DNA of 64,000 bases from Megamonas funiformis (GCF_010669225.1 NZ_CP048627.1:310001-374000); one strand, 5' to 3'; positions 8,181 to 16,352 are shown, numbered from the stretch's first letter. The notes: a model not told the origin generated them from the sequence alone. Numbers and translations: made by a program.

Positions 8181-10907
8181 ATGAAACGTATTGAAAGGGT
8201 TTTTGAATATTTACAAGAGGTAGCAAAGAGTCAAGATAGTGAGAAGGCTCTTACAGCTACTGCTATTGCAGATAATTTAGGAATTTTACGCAGTAATGTC
8301 AGTAGAGAGTTAAATAAATTATATAGAATGGGTAAAATAATGAAGATTTCAGGTAGACCTGTTTTATATAAAATAAATGATGAAAATATCAATGATAAGA
8401 TAGAAATAAAAACTGTTAATAAAATAAATAAAATAGATAAATCTGCATTTAGTGATTTAATTGGTGCAGAAGATAGTTTGAAAACGCAAGTAGAACAAGC
8501 AAAAGCGGCAGTGATTTATCCTCCAAATGGATTACATACACTGATTGTAGGTCAAACTGGTGTCGGTAAAACGCTCTTAGCACACATGATGTTTGAATAT
8601 GGTAAAGAAGTTGGTCGTTTTGCTACGAATGCACCTTTTGTAACTTTTAACTGTGCAGATTATTATAATAATCCTCAATTGTTGATTTCACATATTTTTG
8701 GGCATATTAAAGGTGCTTTCACTGGGGCGGATAAGTCTGTACCAGGTTTAATTGAATCAGCAAATGAAGGTATTTTATTTTTAGATGAAATTCACAGATT
8801 GCCACCAGAAGGGCAAGAAATGATTTTTTATTTTATGGATACAGGGACTTTCAATCGTTTAGGTGAAACGAAAAGAGAAAGAACAGCTAGTGTGTTAATC
8901 ATTGGAGCGACTACAGAAAATCCTGATTCAGTATTGACTAAGACTTTTAAAAGACGTATTCCTAATATAATATCTATACCACCATTAGCAGAGCGTTCGT
9001 TAAAAGAAAAATTGGAAATAATGACAGTGTTATTTACAGAAGAATCACGCAGTATAAAAAGACCAGTAAAAGTTTCTTCAGATGCGATAAAAGCGATTAT
9101 CGGCAGTATTGGTAATGGTAATGTTGGTCAATTAAAATCTAATATTCGTCTTTTATGTGCACAAGCATTTTTAAACGGTATAAAGACAGATGGTCATATT
9201 GAGATAACTTATCAAATGTTGCCTGCAAATATAAAATCAGGGATTTTGCCGATGAGTCAAACGCGTGAAGATATAGCTTTGATTAGTCGTTATATTGAAA
9301 AAGGATTGTATGTAACACCATCTAGCAAAAGTAAATTGCCTCGTGAAAGCGAAGATGAGCCATTTAATTTATATCAAATGGTAGAAAATAAGGTTAATAT
9401 GCTTAAGCGAGAAGGCATAGCGGAAGAATTAATTCAACAAATTGTCGTAGCGGACGTAAATACGTATGTAAAAACTTTTTATAATCAAAAAGATGATATT
9501 TCTTTATCTGTTTATGATAGATTATTGAAAATCATTGATGCAGATATGGTGGAATTTGCTCAGCAAGTAGTATCTTTAGTGGAGCGTTATATAAAATTAG
9601 TATCAAGAGAGCGTTTTTTATATGCGTTTGGTTTGCATTTAAGTTCATTATTCAATCGCATAAAAGGAAAGCAGAATTTGCATAATGCTTTGGAAGGTAC
9701 AATTGACACAAATTCTATAGAATTTAAATTAGCGACAAAAATAAAATTGATGATTGAAGAAAAATATAAAGTATCTGTGTCAAAATCAGAAACAGAATAT
9801 TTTGCTATGTTATTGCAATCTTTAAAACAAGAAGATAAATCGCAAAAGATAGTAATAGCAGTAGCTATGCATGGTGAATATACAGCAAGTTCTATGGTGA
9901 ATGTGGCACGAAAATTGTTTAGTGCTAATAAAGCGCCGATATTAGCTTTTGATATGCCTTTAGAGTGTCGACCAGAGGATATGTTAAATCAGATTGTTGA
10001 GCAATTACAAAATATTAATTGCCAAGAAGGTGTATTATTACTAGCGGATATGGGTTCTTTATGTAGCTTTGGCCCTATATTAGAAGAAAGATTAGGTGTG
10101 CCAGTTAGGACTTTAGGCATGGTTACGACGCCATTTGTATTAGAAGCGATGAGAAAAGCAGATATTGCAGGTATCAGTTTAAGTGCTATATATGATTCCT
10201 TGAAGAATTTTAATGGTTATGAACATAACACACTATCAATTGATGACACAAATGATAGACAAAAAGCTGTAGTAACAATTTGTAGTACAGGTAAGGGAAC
10301 AGCGGAAAAATTACAAAATTTAGTGATTGATATCTTGATTGATGCTTCAATGAACCATATAAAAGTAATTCCTATAGGCATTGTAGATATGCATAAACGC
10401 TTAACGGAAATAGGGCATAAATATCAGATTATTGCTGTTGTAGGTATAAAAAATCCACATATAGATGCTCCATTTATACCAATTGAGCAAATCATCAGCG
10501 GTCAAGGTGATATTATTTTGCGTGAAATTGTGGGAGCAAAAGATATTGTAAAAAAAGACGAAACAAATATTGTTTTGAAACGTTTTTGTGAAGATGGATT
10601 GCAGGAAATGTTGTTATATTTAAATCCTAATAAAATAATTGATATTTTACTTAAATTTATCAATATTTTAGAAGAAAAATTAAAATTAACATGGGACAAT
10701 CCTCAGAAATTGCGCTTGATAATTCATATAGGCTGTGCATTAGAGCGAATGGTAATTAATAATGGACTTAAATTTAATGAAAAAAATATAGAAAATATAA
10801 ATAAAGAAAAATTAAAAGTTGTAGAAGAAGCTGCAAAAATATTTGAGGAAACATTACAAATAAAATTAACAAAAGATGAAATGTATTATATTGTAAGCAT
10901 GATTTAA
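8181..10907 (+). CDS. levR: LevR/ManR-type sigma-54-dependent PTS-operon activator
   Basis: 908-aa activator. Order: winged HTH (about 1-65), AAA+ sigma-54 interaction domain (about 85-335) with Walker A GQTGVGKT (124-131), the sigma-54 loop GAFTGA (178-183) and Walker B ILFLDE, PRD1 (about 435-550, His485), EIIA-Man-like domain (about 556-690, phosphorylatable His563 in AMHGEYTASS) and a C-terminal PRD2 (about 790-905). Phosphorylation of PRD/EIIA by HPr and EIIB is how such proteins sense sugar flux. Start: an upstream in-frame TTG at 8175 is ignored because the GAAAGG site (8166-8171) is spaced for ATG 8181. It sits directly before the PTS operon whose promoter is of the -24/-12 type. Confidence 0.95.
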   Translation: MKRIERVFEYLQEVAKSQDSEKALTATAIADNLGILRSNVSRELNKLYRMGKIMKISGRPVLYKINDENINDKIEIKTVNKINKIDKSAFSDLIGAEDSLKTQVEQAKAAVIYPPNGLHTLIVGQTGVGKTLLAHMMFEYGKEVGRFATNAPFVTFNCADYYNNPQLLISHIFGHIKGAFTGADKSVPGLIESANEGILFLDEIHRLPPEGQEMIFYFMDTGTFNRLGETKRERTASVLIIGATTENPDSVLTKTFKRRIPNIISIPPLAERSLKEKLEIMTVLFTEESRSIKRPVKVSSDAIKAIIGSIGNGNVGQLKSNIRLLCAQAFLNGIKTDGHIEITYQMLPANIKSGILPMSQTREDIALISRYIEKGLYVTPSSKSKLPRESEDEPFNLYQMVENKVNMLKREGIAEELIQQIVVADVNTYVKTFYNQKDDISLSVYDRLLKIIDADMVEFAQQVVSLVERYIKLVSRERFLYAFGLHLSSLFNRIKGKQNLHNALEGTIDTNSIEFKLATKIKLMIEEKYKVSVSKSETEYFAMLLQSLKQEDKSQKIVIAVAMHGEYTASSMVNVARKLFSANKAPILAFDMPLECRPEDMLNQIVEQLQNINCQEGVLLLADMGSLCSFGPILEERLGVPVRTLGMVTTPFVLEAMRKADIAGISLSAIYDSLKNFNGYEHNTLSIDDTNDRQKAVVTICSTGKGTAEKLQNLVIDILIDASMNHIKVIPIGIVDMHKRLTEIGHKYQIIAVVGIKNPHIDAPFIPIEQIISGQGDIILREIVGAKDIVKKDETNIVLKRFCEDGLQEMLLYLNPNKIIDILLKFINILEEKLKLTWDNPQKLRLIIHIGCALERMVINNGLKFNEKNIENINKEKLKVVEEAAKIFEETLQIKLTKDEMYYIVSMI

Positions 10908-10921
10908 AAAAAGTGTGTCTA

Positions 10922-10959
10922 AAAAAGTCTGTGTCAATTAAAAATGACACAGACTTTTT
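10922..10959 (+). terminator. Terminator of levR, containing an activator-like motif
   Basis: A 15-bp perfect stem (10922-10936 with 10945-10959) ending in TTTTT, fifteen bases after the levR stop. The stem contains GTGTCA/TGACAC, the same half-site found in the upstream activator sequences that follow, so it may double as a protein-binding site. Confidence 0.85.
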
Positions 10960-10965
10960 GTTTTA

Positions 10966-10986
10966 GTGTCAATTTTTAATTGACAC
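10966..10986. promoter_or_regulatory. Upstream activator sequence for LevR (full palindrome)
   Basis: Perfect inverted repeat of arms GTGTCAATT and AATTGACAC separated by TTT, 100 bases upstream of the -24 element. This is the position and symmetry expected of a LevR-family binding site; assignment to this activator is inference from adjacency. Confidence 0.7.
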
Positions 10987-11007
10987 AGTTTAGTAAATGG
11001 AAGAAGA

Positions 11008-11020
11008 GTGTCAATTTTTA
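11008..11020. promoter_or_regulatory. Second activator half-site (GTGTCAATTTTTA)
   Basis: Repeats the first 13 bases of the palindrome at 10966, 42 bases downstream (four helical turns), so both would face the same side of DNA. Confidence 0.55.
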
Positions 11021-11072
11021 GATAATACGCATAATTACCATTTAAAAAGTCCTTATAGTTACAGTAAAAATT

Positions 11073-11079
11073 TTGACAC
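11073..11079. promoter_or_regulatory. Inverted half-site TTGACAC beside the sigma-54 promoter
   Basis: Reverse complement of GTGTCAA, only seven bases before the -24 element. It could hold an activator or repressor contacting the promoter; it could also be chance. Confidence 0.35.
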
Positions 11080-11086
11080 TAAAAGT

Positions 11087-11102
11087 TGGCACGCCATTTG
11101 CA
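11087..11102 (+). promoter_or_regulatory. Sigma-54 (-24/-12) promoter of the PTS operon
   Basis: TGGCACG at 11087-11093, four bases, then TTGCA at 11098-11102. The invariant GG and GC are exactly ten bases apart, a textbook RpoN promoter, 41 bases before the IIA start codon. Confidence 0.95.
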
Positions 11103-11143
11103 TATAATATATAACAAGAAGAATTTTGAAAGGGGAAATTAAA

Positions 11144-11587
11144 ATGTTAGGTATTATTGTTGGTACACATGGGCATTTAGCAGAAGAATTAGTAAATACT
11201 TGTGCTATGATTTGTGGTCAGCCAGATAATTTAACAACAGTAACATTAGTACCAGGGGAAGGTCCAGAAGATTTAATGGCTAAATATAATAAAGCCATGG
11301 AAGAAATGGACACTACTAATGGTGTAATTATTTTAAATGATTTATTTGGTGGTAGCCCTTATAATGCTGCATGCCGTGTTGCTATGGAAAATGATAAATG
11401 CGGTATTGTAACAGGCGTTAGCTTACCAATGCTTGTAGAAGTAATAAATTATCGTTTATGCAATGGCGAAAATGCAAATGTTCAAGATGCAATGGAAAAA
11501 GCTGTAGAAGCTAGTGTAGCTGGAGCTCAAAAATTCCATAAAAGCCAAGTTGAAAGCGAAACAGATGACGAAGGAGACGATTTATAA
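11144..11587 (+). CDS. PTS mannose/fructose/sorbose-family IIA component
   Basis: Cytoplasmic phosphocarrier that passes phosphate from HPr to IIB. 147 aa with the EIIA-Man fold start MLGIIVGTHGHLAEEL; His9 corresponds to the phosphorylated His10 of E. coli ManX. The acidic tail ETDDEGDDL is a short linker-like end, showing IIA and IIB are separate here rather than fused as in ManX. Start: ATG 11144 follows the AAAGGGGA site; an earlier in-frame TTG at 11126 precedes that site. Overlaps IIB by one base (TAATG). Confidence 0.94.
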   Translation: MLGIIVGTHGHLAEELVNTCAMICGQPDNLTTVTLVPGEGPEDLMAKYNKAMEEMDTTNGVIILNDLFGGSPYNAACRVAMENDKCGIVTGVSLPMLVEVINYRLCNGENANVQDAMEKAVEASVAGAQKFHKSQVESETDDEGDDL

Positions 11588-12063
11588 TGAAAATTGTATT
11601 AGCTAGAATTGATGACCGTTTAATCCATGGACAAGTAGCAACTGTATGGGCAAAAGTTACTGGTTGTGAACGTATTATTGTATGTGATGATGATGTAGCA
11701 TCAGATACTATTCGTGCTACACTTTTAAAACAAGTAGCTCCTCCAGGTATCAAATCCAGTGTTGTTAGCGTAGATAAAGCTATCCGCGTATACAACAACC
11801 CTAAATATGAAAATGATAAATGCTTATTGCTCTTCACAAATCCTACAAGTGTATTACGCATGGTTGAAGGTGGCGTAGATATTAAATCTGTAAACGTTGG
11901 TGGTATGAGCTTTAAAGAAGGTAAACGCCAAATTACAAATGCTGTTTCTGTAGATGATAAAGATGTAGAATCCTTCAAAAAATTAAGTGAAAAAGGTATT
12001 GAAATCGAATTTAGAAAAGTAGATACAGATAAACGTGTTAATTTAATGGAAATTATTAAATAA
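11587..12063 (+). CDS. PTS mannose/fructose/sorbose-family IIB component
   Basis: Accepts phosphate from IIA and transfers it to the sugar bound by IIC/IID. 158 aa, beginning MKIVLARIDDRLIHGQVATVW; His14 in RLIHGQV is the phosphorylation site of this family. Coupled to IIA by a one-base overlap. A stem-loop follows in the 70-base gap before IIC. Confidence 0.94.
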   Translation: MKIVLARIDDRLIHGQVATVWAKVTGCERIIVCDDDVASDTIRATLLKQVAPPGIKSSVVSVDKAIRVYNNPKYENDKCLLLFTNPTSVLRMVEGGVDIKSVNVGGMSFKEGKRQITNAVSVDDKDVESFKKLSEKGIEIEFRKVDTDKRVNLMEIIK

Positions 12064-12074
12064 TTAAATGAAAA

Positions 12075-12108
12075 GATTAACAGCTATTAATTTCAATGGC
12101 TGTTAATC
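12075..12108 (+). other. Intercistronic stem-loop between IIB and IIC
   Basis: GATTAACAGC (12075-12084) pairs with GCTGTTAATC (12099-12108), extended inward by further pairs. There is no U-tail, so it is unlikely to be a full terminator; in an operon this shape usually protects the upstream message from 3'-exonucleases or marks a processing site. Confidence 0.7.
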
Positions 12109-12133
12109 TGCTCTTATGAATGGAGGTTTTTTT

Positions 12134-12952
12134 ATGGAACTCAGTGGAGTACAACTTATAGCTATTTTTATTGTTTCAGCAATAGCTGGTATGGGCAGTG
12201 TTCTTGATGAATTTCAGACACATCGTCCATTGATAGCATGTACATTAGTTGGTGCAATTTTAGGTGATATGACAACAGGCATTATAATCGGTGGTACTTT
12301 GGAAATGATTGCACTTGGTTGGATGAATGTCGGTGCAGCTATGGCACCTGACGCAGCACTTGCTTCTGTTATTTCTACAATTCTTGTAATTGCTGGTCAT
12401 CAAAGTATTGGTGCAGGTATTGCGATTGCTATGCCACTTGCAGCAGCAGGTCAGGTATTAACTATTATCTGCCGTACAATAACAGTAGTTTTCCAACATA
12501 AAGCAGATGGTTTTGCTCAAGAAGGTAATTTAAGAGGTATTGATATCTGCCATTTGGGTGCATTATTACTTCAAGCTTTACGTGTAGCTGTTCCATCTTT
12601 ACTTGTAGCTATGTACATTGGTACAGATGCTGTTCAAGGTTTATTAAATGCAATTCCTCCAGTAATCACAGGTGGTCTTCAAGTTGCTGGTGGCTTCATC
12701 GTTGTAGTTGGTTATGCAATGGTTATTAACATGATGAATGCTGGTTACTTAATGCCATTCTTCTTCCTCGGCTTTGTTACAGCAGCATTTACTGAATTCA
12801 ATTTAGTTGCATTTGGTGTAATTGGTCTTGTTTGTGCAATTGTTTACATTCAGCTTAGCCCTAAATATCATCAAGTGGCAGCTCCAGCAGCAGCAAGCGC
12901 TGGCAGTGCAAAAAGTGATGTAGATGATGATCTTGATGATGAATTAGACTAA
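12134..12952 (+). CDS. PTS mannose/fructose/sorbose-family IIC permease
   Basis: Membrane channel subunit that with IID binds and translocates the sugar. 272 aa, strongly hydrophobic, beginning MELSGVQLIAIFIVSAIAGMGSVLDEFQ, a standard EIIC-Man N-terminus. The C-terminus ends in an acidic cytoplasmic tail (DVDDDLDDELD). Start: an upstream ATG at 12116 lies before the GGAGG site at 12122-12126; ATG 12134 is correctly spaced and chosen. Confidence 0.94.
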   Translation: MELSGVQLIAIFIVSAIAGMGSVLDEFQTHRPLIACTLVGAILGDMTTGIIIGGTLEMIALGWMNVGAAMAPDAALASVISTILVIAGHQSIGAGIAIAMPLAAAGQVLTIICRTITVVFQHKADGFAQEGNLRGIDICHLGALLLQALRVAVPSLLVAMYIGTDAVQGLLNAIPPVITGGLQVAGGFIVVVGYAMVINMMNAGYLMPFFFLGFVTAAFTEFNLVAFGVIGLVCAIVYIQLSPKYHQVAAPAAASAGSAKSDVDDDLDDELD

Positions 12953-12968
12953 GAGGAGGTTGAAGATT

Positions 12969-13784
12969 ATGAAAAAATTAAGTTCAAATGATTTATTCTG
13001 GACCTTTATTCGTTCAAATTTCCTTCAAGGTTCATGGAATATGGAACGTATGCAGGCACTTGGTTTCTGCTTTGGTATGGTTCCTATTATTAAAAAATTA
13101 TATGAAGGCGAAGAAAGAAAACAAGCTATTAAAAGACATCTAGAATTTTATAATACACAGCCATTCGTTACAGCTCCAATCATTGGTGTAGTAGCAGCTA
13201 TGGAAGAACAAAAAGCTAATGGTAAAGACATTCAAGATGGTGTTATTAACGGTATTAAAGTTGGTATGATGGGACCTCTTGCAGGTGTTGGTGACCCAAT
13301 CTTCTGGGGTACTCTTCGTCCTATCTGCGCAGCTCTTGGTGCTTCTTTAGCTATGGGCGGTAGCTTGCTTGGTCCTATTTTATTCTTTGTATTATTCAAT
13401 GTAGTACGTTTACTTATTCGTTGGTATGGTATTAAATATGGCTACACTAAAGGTACTGATATTATTCAGGACGTAGCTGGTAATACTCTTCAAAAAATTA
13501 CAGAAGGTGCTTCTATCTTAGGGTTATTCGTCATGGGGGCACTGGTAAATAAATGGACAACCGTTAATATTCCAGTAGTTATTTCTGAAGTAACTATGCA
13601 AGATGGTAGTGTAGTTACAACTACTGTTCAATCTATCTTAGACCAATTAATGCCAGGTCTCATACCACTTTTACTTACATTCTTATGCATGAAACTCATG
13701 AAGAAAAAAGTCAATGCAATTTGGATTATCTTTGGCTTATTCGCTGTAGGTATTATTGGTTACGGTCTAGGTATTCTTAAATAA
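12969..13784 (+). CDS. PTS mannose/fructose/sorbose-family IID component
   Basis: The IID subunit unique to this PTS family, needed for sugar transport and, in several species, the receptor for class IIa bacteriocins. 271 aa; typical motifs SWNMERMQALGFCFGMVPIIKKLY and GPLAGVGDPIFWGTLRPI are present, with C-terminal membrane segments. ATG 12969 follows AGGAGG at 12954-12959; an in-frame TTG at 12960 is inside the spacer. Last gene before a terminator. Substrate (mannose, glucose, fructose or other) cannot be told from sequence. Confidence 0.94.
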   Translation: MKKLSSNDLFWTFIRSNFLQGSWNMERMQALGFCFGMVPIIKKLYEGEERKQAIKRHLEFYNTQPFVTAPIIGVVAAMEEQKANGKDIQDGVINGIKVGMMGPLAGVGDPIFWGTLRPICAALGASLAMGGSLLGPILFFVLFNVVRLLIRWYGIKYGYTKGTDIIQDVAGNTLQKITEGASILGLFVMGALVNKWTTVNIPVVISEVTMQDGSVVTTTVQSILDQLMPGLIPLLLTFLCMKLMKKKVNAIWIIFGLFAVGIIGYGLGILK

Positions 13785-13806
13785 GTTCCCCGACCAAAAT
13801 TAATAT

Positions 13807-13848
13807 AAAAAATGGTGTTGATATTTTATCAACACCATTTTTGTTTTT
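13807..13848. terminator. Terminator at the end of the PTS operon
   Basis: Long stem AAAATGGTGTTGAT... pairing with ATCAACACCATTTT (about 13807-13823 with 13827-13843), short loop and T-run. Symmetric A/T flanks let it also serve mqnA from the other side. Confidence 0.9.
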
Positions 13849-13854
13849 ACGTAT

Positions 13855-14700
13855 TTAATTTTTAGTATTTGGATTAAATATATTTAATTGTGGAAGTGCA
13901 TCAATTAGATTTAATTCAAAAGCATATTGATAAAATAAAGATAAAGCTTTGAGTTGTTCTTCTTGTAATTTCCATTGAATTATATGAAGATATTCATCTA
14001 ATTGCGTGAAAGAAAATGGTTTATCTGTAGCGATTTCTTTTATAGCCTGATGAAGGTTGGCAAAACCATTAGCAAAACCATTTTTTATATATTGCTGAAT
14101 AATAGAGGTTTTTTGAGGATTTTCTTGTGCAAAATCCTTGCGTACTACCCATACTGCATATACCATGCAAAGATTAGTGAATTCTTTCCATTGCTGACCG
14201 ATATCATAATAATATAAATTCTTATCTTGATGATATTTTAAAAAGAGAGCATCATCACCAATGAATAGAGAAGCGGTAGCGTTTTCATCAGAAAAAGGAT
14301 TTTGAGGTGAAACTTTAGCAATAGAATAATCTGGTGTAGCATGATAACGTTTATTCATGATTATTTTCAAAAGACAATGTGAAGTAGCCGATTGAGATGT
14401 GAGTAAAATCTTATCTGTGGTAATTTCATGAATAGGTTTTTTGCTGACTAAAATTATGCTTTGTACAGGGCCGTCAGCCATAATGCTGATATCGGGTAAA
14501 ATCATTAATTTATCAAAATTGCGAGCATAAATGATAGATGAAACAGGACTGATATCCAATTTATCTTGCGTGATTGCTTGATTTAAATTAGCAGGAACAT
14601 CTTTAAATAAATTGAATTTATCACTAGGATTTTTAGTGAATGTATAAGTTAAAGGAAGACAATTTAAATAATTTATATGACCAACATTTGGCTTTAACAT
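13855..14700 (-). CDS. mqnA: Chorismate dehydratase (MqnA), futalosine menaquinone pathway
   Basis: Converts chorismate to 3-[(1-carboxyvinyl)oxy]benzoate, the first committed step of the futalosine route to menaquinone. 281 aa in the periplasmic-binding-protein-like MqnA/MqnD fold; the N-terminal signature VGHINYLNCLPL (6-17) and the DISPVSSIIYA segment are characteristic of MqnA. No other mqn gene is in the window. Monocistronic by appearance. Confidence 0.88.
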   Translation of the reverse strand: MLKPNVGHINYLNCLPLTYTFTKNPSDKFNLFKDVPANLNQAITQDKLDISPVSSIIYARNFDKLMILPDISIMADGPVQSIILVSKKPIHEITTDKILLTSQSATSHCLLKIIMNKRYHATPDYSIAKVSPQNPFSDENATASLFIGDDALFLKYHQDKNLYYYDIGQQWKEFTNLCMVYAVWVVRKDFAQENPQKTSIIQQYIKNGFANGFANLHQAIKEIATDKPFSFTQLDEYLHIIQWKLQEEQLKALSLFYQYAFELNLIDALPQLNIFNPNTKN

Positions 14701-15006
14701 ATAGATACCTCTTTTATTTAAATAGATTATAAAAAATGTTATATTAAAATATTGTAAAAAATAGAATAATATAATATACTATTATATTATTTTAGCAAAA
14801 GAAATACAACAAAGGTGATTTTTGTATAGTTTGTATTGTATAATTAGATAAAAATGGTATATTGATAGATATCATTTTTTTAGATATACATATACACAGT
14901 AAGCAGATTATATGTTAAAATTAATCTGTATATTTAGGCTATTTATAAGTTATTTAATTAAATAATATTATAATTTTCATTAAAATTTTGGGAGGAAATA
15001 TCGTAT
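14701..15006. other. Intergenic region between divergent mqnA and dhaL
   Basis: 306 bases, very A+T-rich, no credible small ORF. A TATAAT box lies near 14840 on the plus strand without a good -35. It is followed by a hairpin (about 14851-14878, T-rich end) that could act as an attenuator in the dhaL leader, and a second weak hairpin (CAGATTA with TAATCTG, about 14903-14927). Function unproven. Confidence 0.4.
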
Positions 15007-15630
15007 ATGACAAGAATTAAAGATGCAGTTGAACATATAGCAAAAGCTATAATAGCCCAAAAAGATTATTTAAATATGTTAGATAAAGCTATTGGTGATG
15101 GCGACCATGGCAATAATATGGCTATTGGTTTTGAAGCTGCTTTAGAAGAAATTGACAATATGAATGATGATGGAAATCCAGCAAAAGTTTTCAAAGCTAT
15201 AGGTACAGCTTTTTCTGAAAATGTAGGCGGTGCAGCTGGTCCATTATATGCAGCAGCTTTCAACCGTGCAGCTAAAGCTTGTGATGAAAATACATCTTTT
15301 ACAGTTGATTCTGTAATTAAAGTTTTAGGTGAAGCTATCGAAGCTATTAAAAAACGTGGTCGTGTAGAACCAGGTGAAAAAACAATGTTAGATGTTTTAA
15401 TTCCTGTACATACAGCTTTTGTAAAAGGTAAAGAAAAAGATTTAACATTATTCCAATGTTTAGGTGAAGCATCAAGAGCTGCAAAAGAAGGTGCAGATTA
15501 TACACGCACTATTTCTGCAAGCAAAGGTCGTGCAAGCTATTTAGGTATCAGAAGTATTGGTCATCAAGACCCAGGTGCTACATCTTCTCTTATTATGGTT
15601 AGAGAGTTATATAACTTTTTTCAACGTTAA
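15007..15630 (+). CDS. dhaL: Dihydroxyacetone kinase subunit DhaL (orphan)
   Basis: ADP-binding phosphotransfer subunit of PTS-dependent dihydroxyacetone kinase. 207 aa with the Mg-ATP ligand motif AIGDGDHGNNM (28-38), VGGAAGPLY and the C-terminal KGRASYLGIRSIGHQDPGA that is specific to DhaL. All metal aspartates are intact. GGGAGG precedes the ATG. Unusually, no dhaK (substrate subunit) or dhaM (phosphocarrier) is adjacent: the gene has its own leader and terminator. Partners must lie elsewhere, or the subunit serves another kinase. Confidence 0.9.
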   Translation: MTRIKDAVEHIAKAIIAQKDYLNMLDKAIGDGDHGNNMAIGFEAALEEIDNMNDDGNPAKVFKAIGTAFSENVGGAAGPLYAAAFNRAAKACDENTSFTVDSVIKVLGEAIEAIKKRGRVEPGEKTMLDVLIPVHTAFVKGKEKDLTLFQCLGEASRAAKEGADYTRTISASKGRASYLGIRSIGHQDPGATSSLIMVRELYNFFQR

Positions 15631-15647
15631 TAAGCAAAGGATAATTC

Positions 15648-15694
15648 ATAAGTGTCTACTATGAGATTTTTTAGTAGGCACTTATATTTTTTTA
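15648..15694 (+). terminator. Terminator after dhaL
   Basis: 14-bp stem (ATAAGTGTCTACTA at 15648-15661 with TAGTAGGCACTTAT at 15672-15685, one G-U pair) and a T-rich tail. Confidence 0.9.
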
Positions 15695-15745
15695 TTAAAA
15701 TGTTATTTTTACAGAAAAAAATATATAAAAAAAATAATCTGATTA

Positions 15746-15774
15746 TTGCAATAAAATTTTGACTGTGCTATAAT
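15746..15774 (+). promoter_or_regulatory. Strong sigma-70 promoter with no gene behind it
   Basis: TTGCAA at 15746-15751, exactly 17 bases, then consensus TATAAT at 15769-15774. It faces the 0.55-kb stretch without a convincing gene. Confidence 0.75.
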
Positions 15775-15780
15775 AAAAAC

Positions 15781-16336
15781 AGAAAGAAAAGTTATAGTGC
15801 TTAAAACAATTGAATGTAATGATATAAAAATAGTTTATGGAGAATGAGCAATAGAAATTATTGTACAGAGGAACTAAAAATTATTTATATAGAATGCATT
15901 CGAAAGGAGTGAGGGTTATAGCGGATTTGCAAAAAGGCTTTAATGAAAGTTGCACTTAGATATCTCGTGCTGTTGAAGAAAGCAAGTTTGTAAAGAAAAA
16001 CTAGATTTTATAGATAGTAAGGCATTGTTAGTTAAAGTCTAAACTGATTTATAAGTGTGCACAAATAGTAACGTTACAAAATTTATTATTAATTCAAAAA
16101 GTGTATAATACGTATTAGGTGTATTTTAAGTTAGTTAGAATATTATAAAAGAATGTAAAAAGATGTATTTGGAATTAAATGCATATTACACACGTTAGCT
16201 GACTGATAAATACAGCAAAGACTTCTATCTTAAGGGAAGATTTGCAAAAAAATTAAATAGTGAGGTAGTTTGATGTATACACAGTATACTAGATAAAAGA
16301 CGATTAGCATGAAGATATGTTAATCGTCTTTTATTT
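15781..16336 (+). ncRNA. Candidate 0.55-kb non-coding RNA or small-peptide transcript
   Basis: Defined by a consensus promoter at 15746-15774 and a strong terminator at 16295-16337, with no ORF above about 21 codons having a usable start. The segment 15890-16000 is richer in G+C than its surroundings. It holds short palindromes (GAATGCATTC at 15892, GTAACGTTAC at 16067, TAATACGTATTA at 16107, GTATAC-ACA-GTATAC at 16275) and a direct repeat GATTTGCAAAAA (15924 and 16239). An ATG at 15894 opens a 21-codon frame (MHSKGVRVIADL...) ending in TAG, poorly placed relative to any RBS. It does not show motifs of tmRNA, RNase P, SRP or 6S RNA that I know. Exact ends are estimates. Confidence 0.4.
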
Positions 16337-16337
16337 T
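16295..16337. terminator. Terminator between the candidate ncRNA and ftsW
   Basis: Stem AAAAGACGATTA (16295-16306) with TAATCGTCTTTT (16321-16332). T-rich ends on both strands, so it can end both the rightward transcript and the leftward trmB-ftsW transcript. Confidence 0.88.
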
Positions 16338-16352
16338 GCCATTATTTATTTT

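Noticed and set aside
15957-15959. Read-through or recoded TAG joining two protein-like segments
   Set aside because: No sign of pyrrolysine or suppressor genes in the window; the joined frame is only about 36 codons and lacks an RBS.
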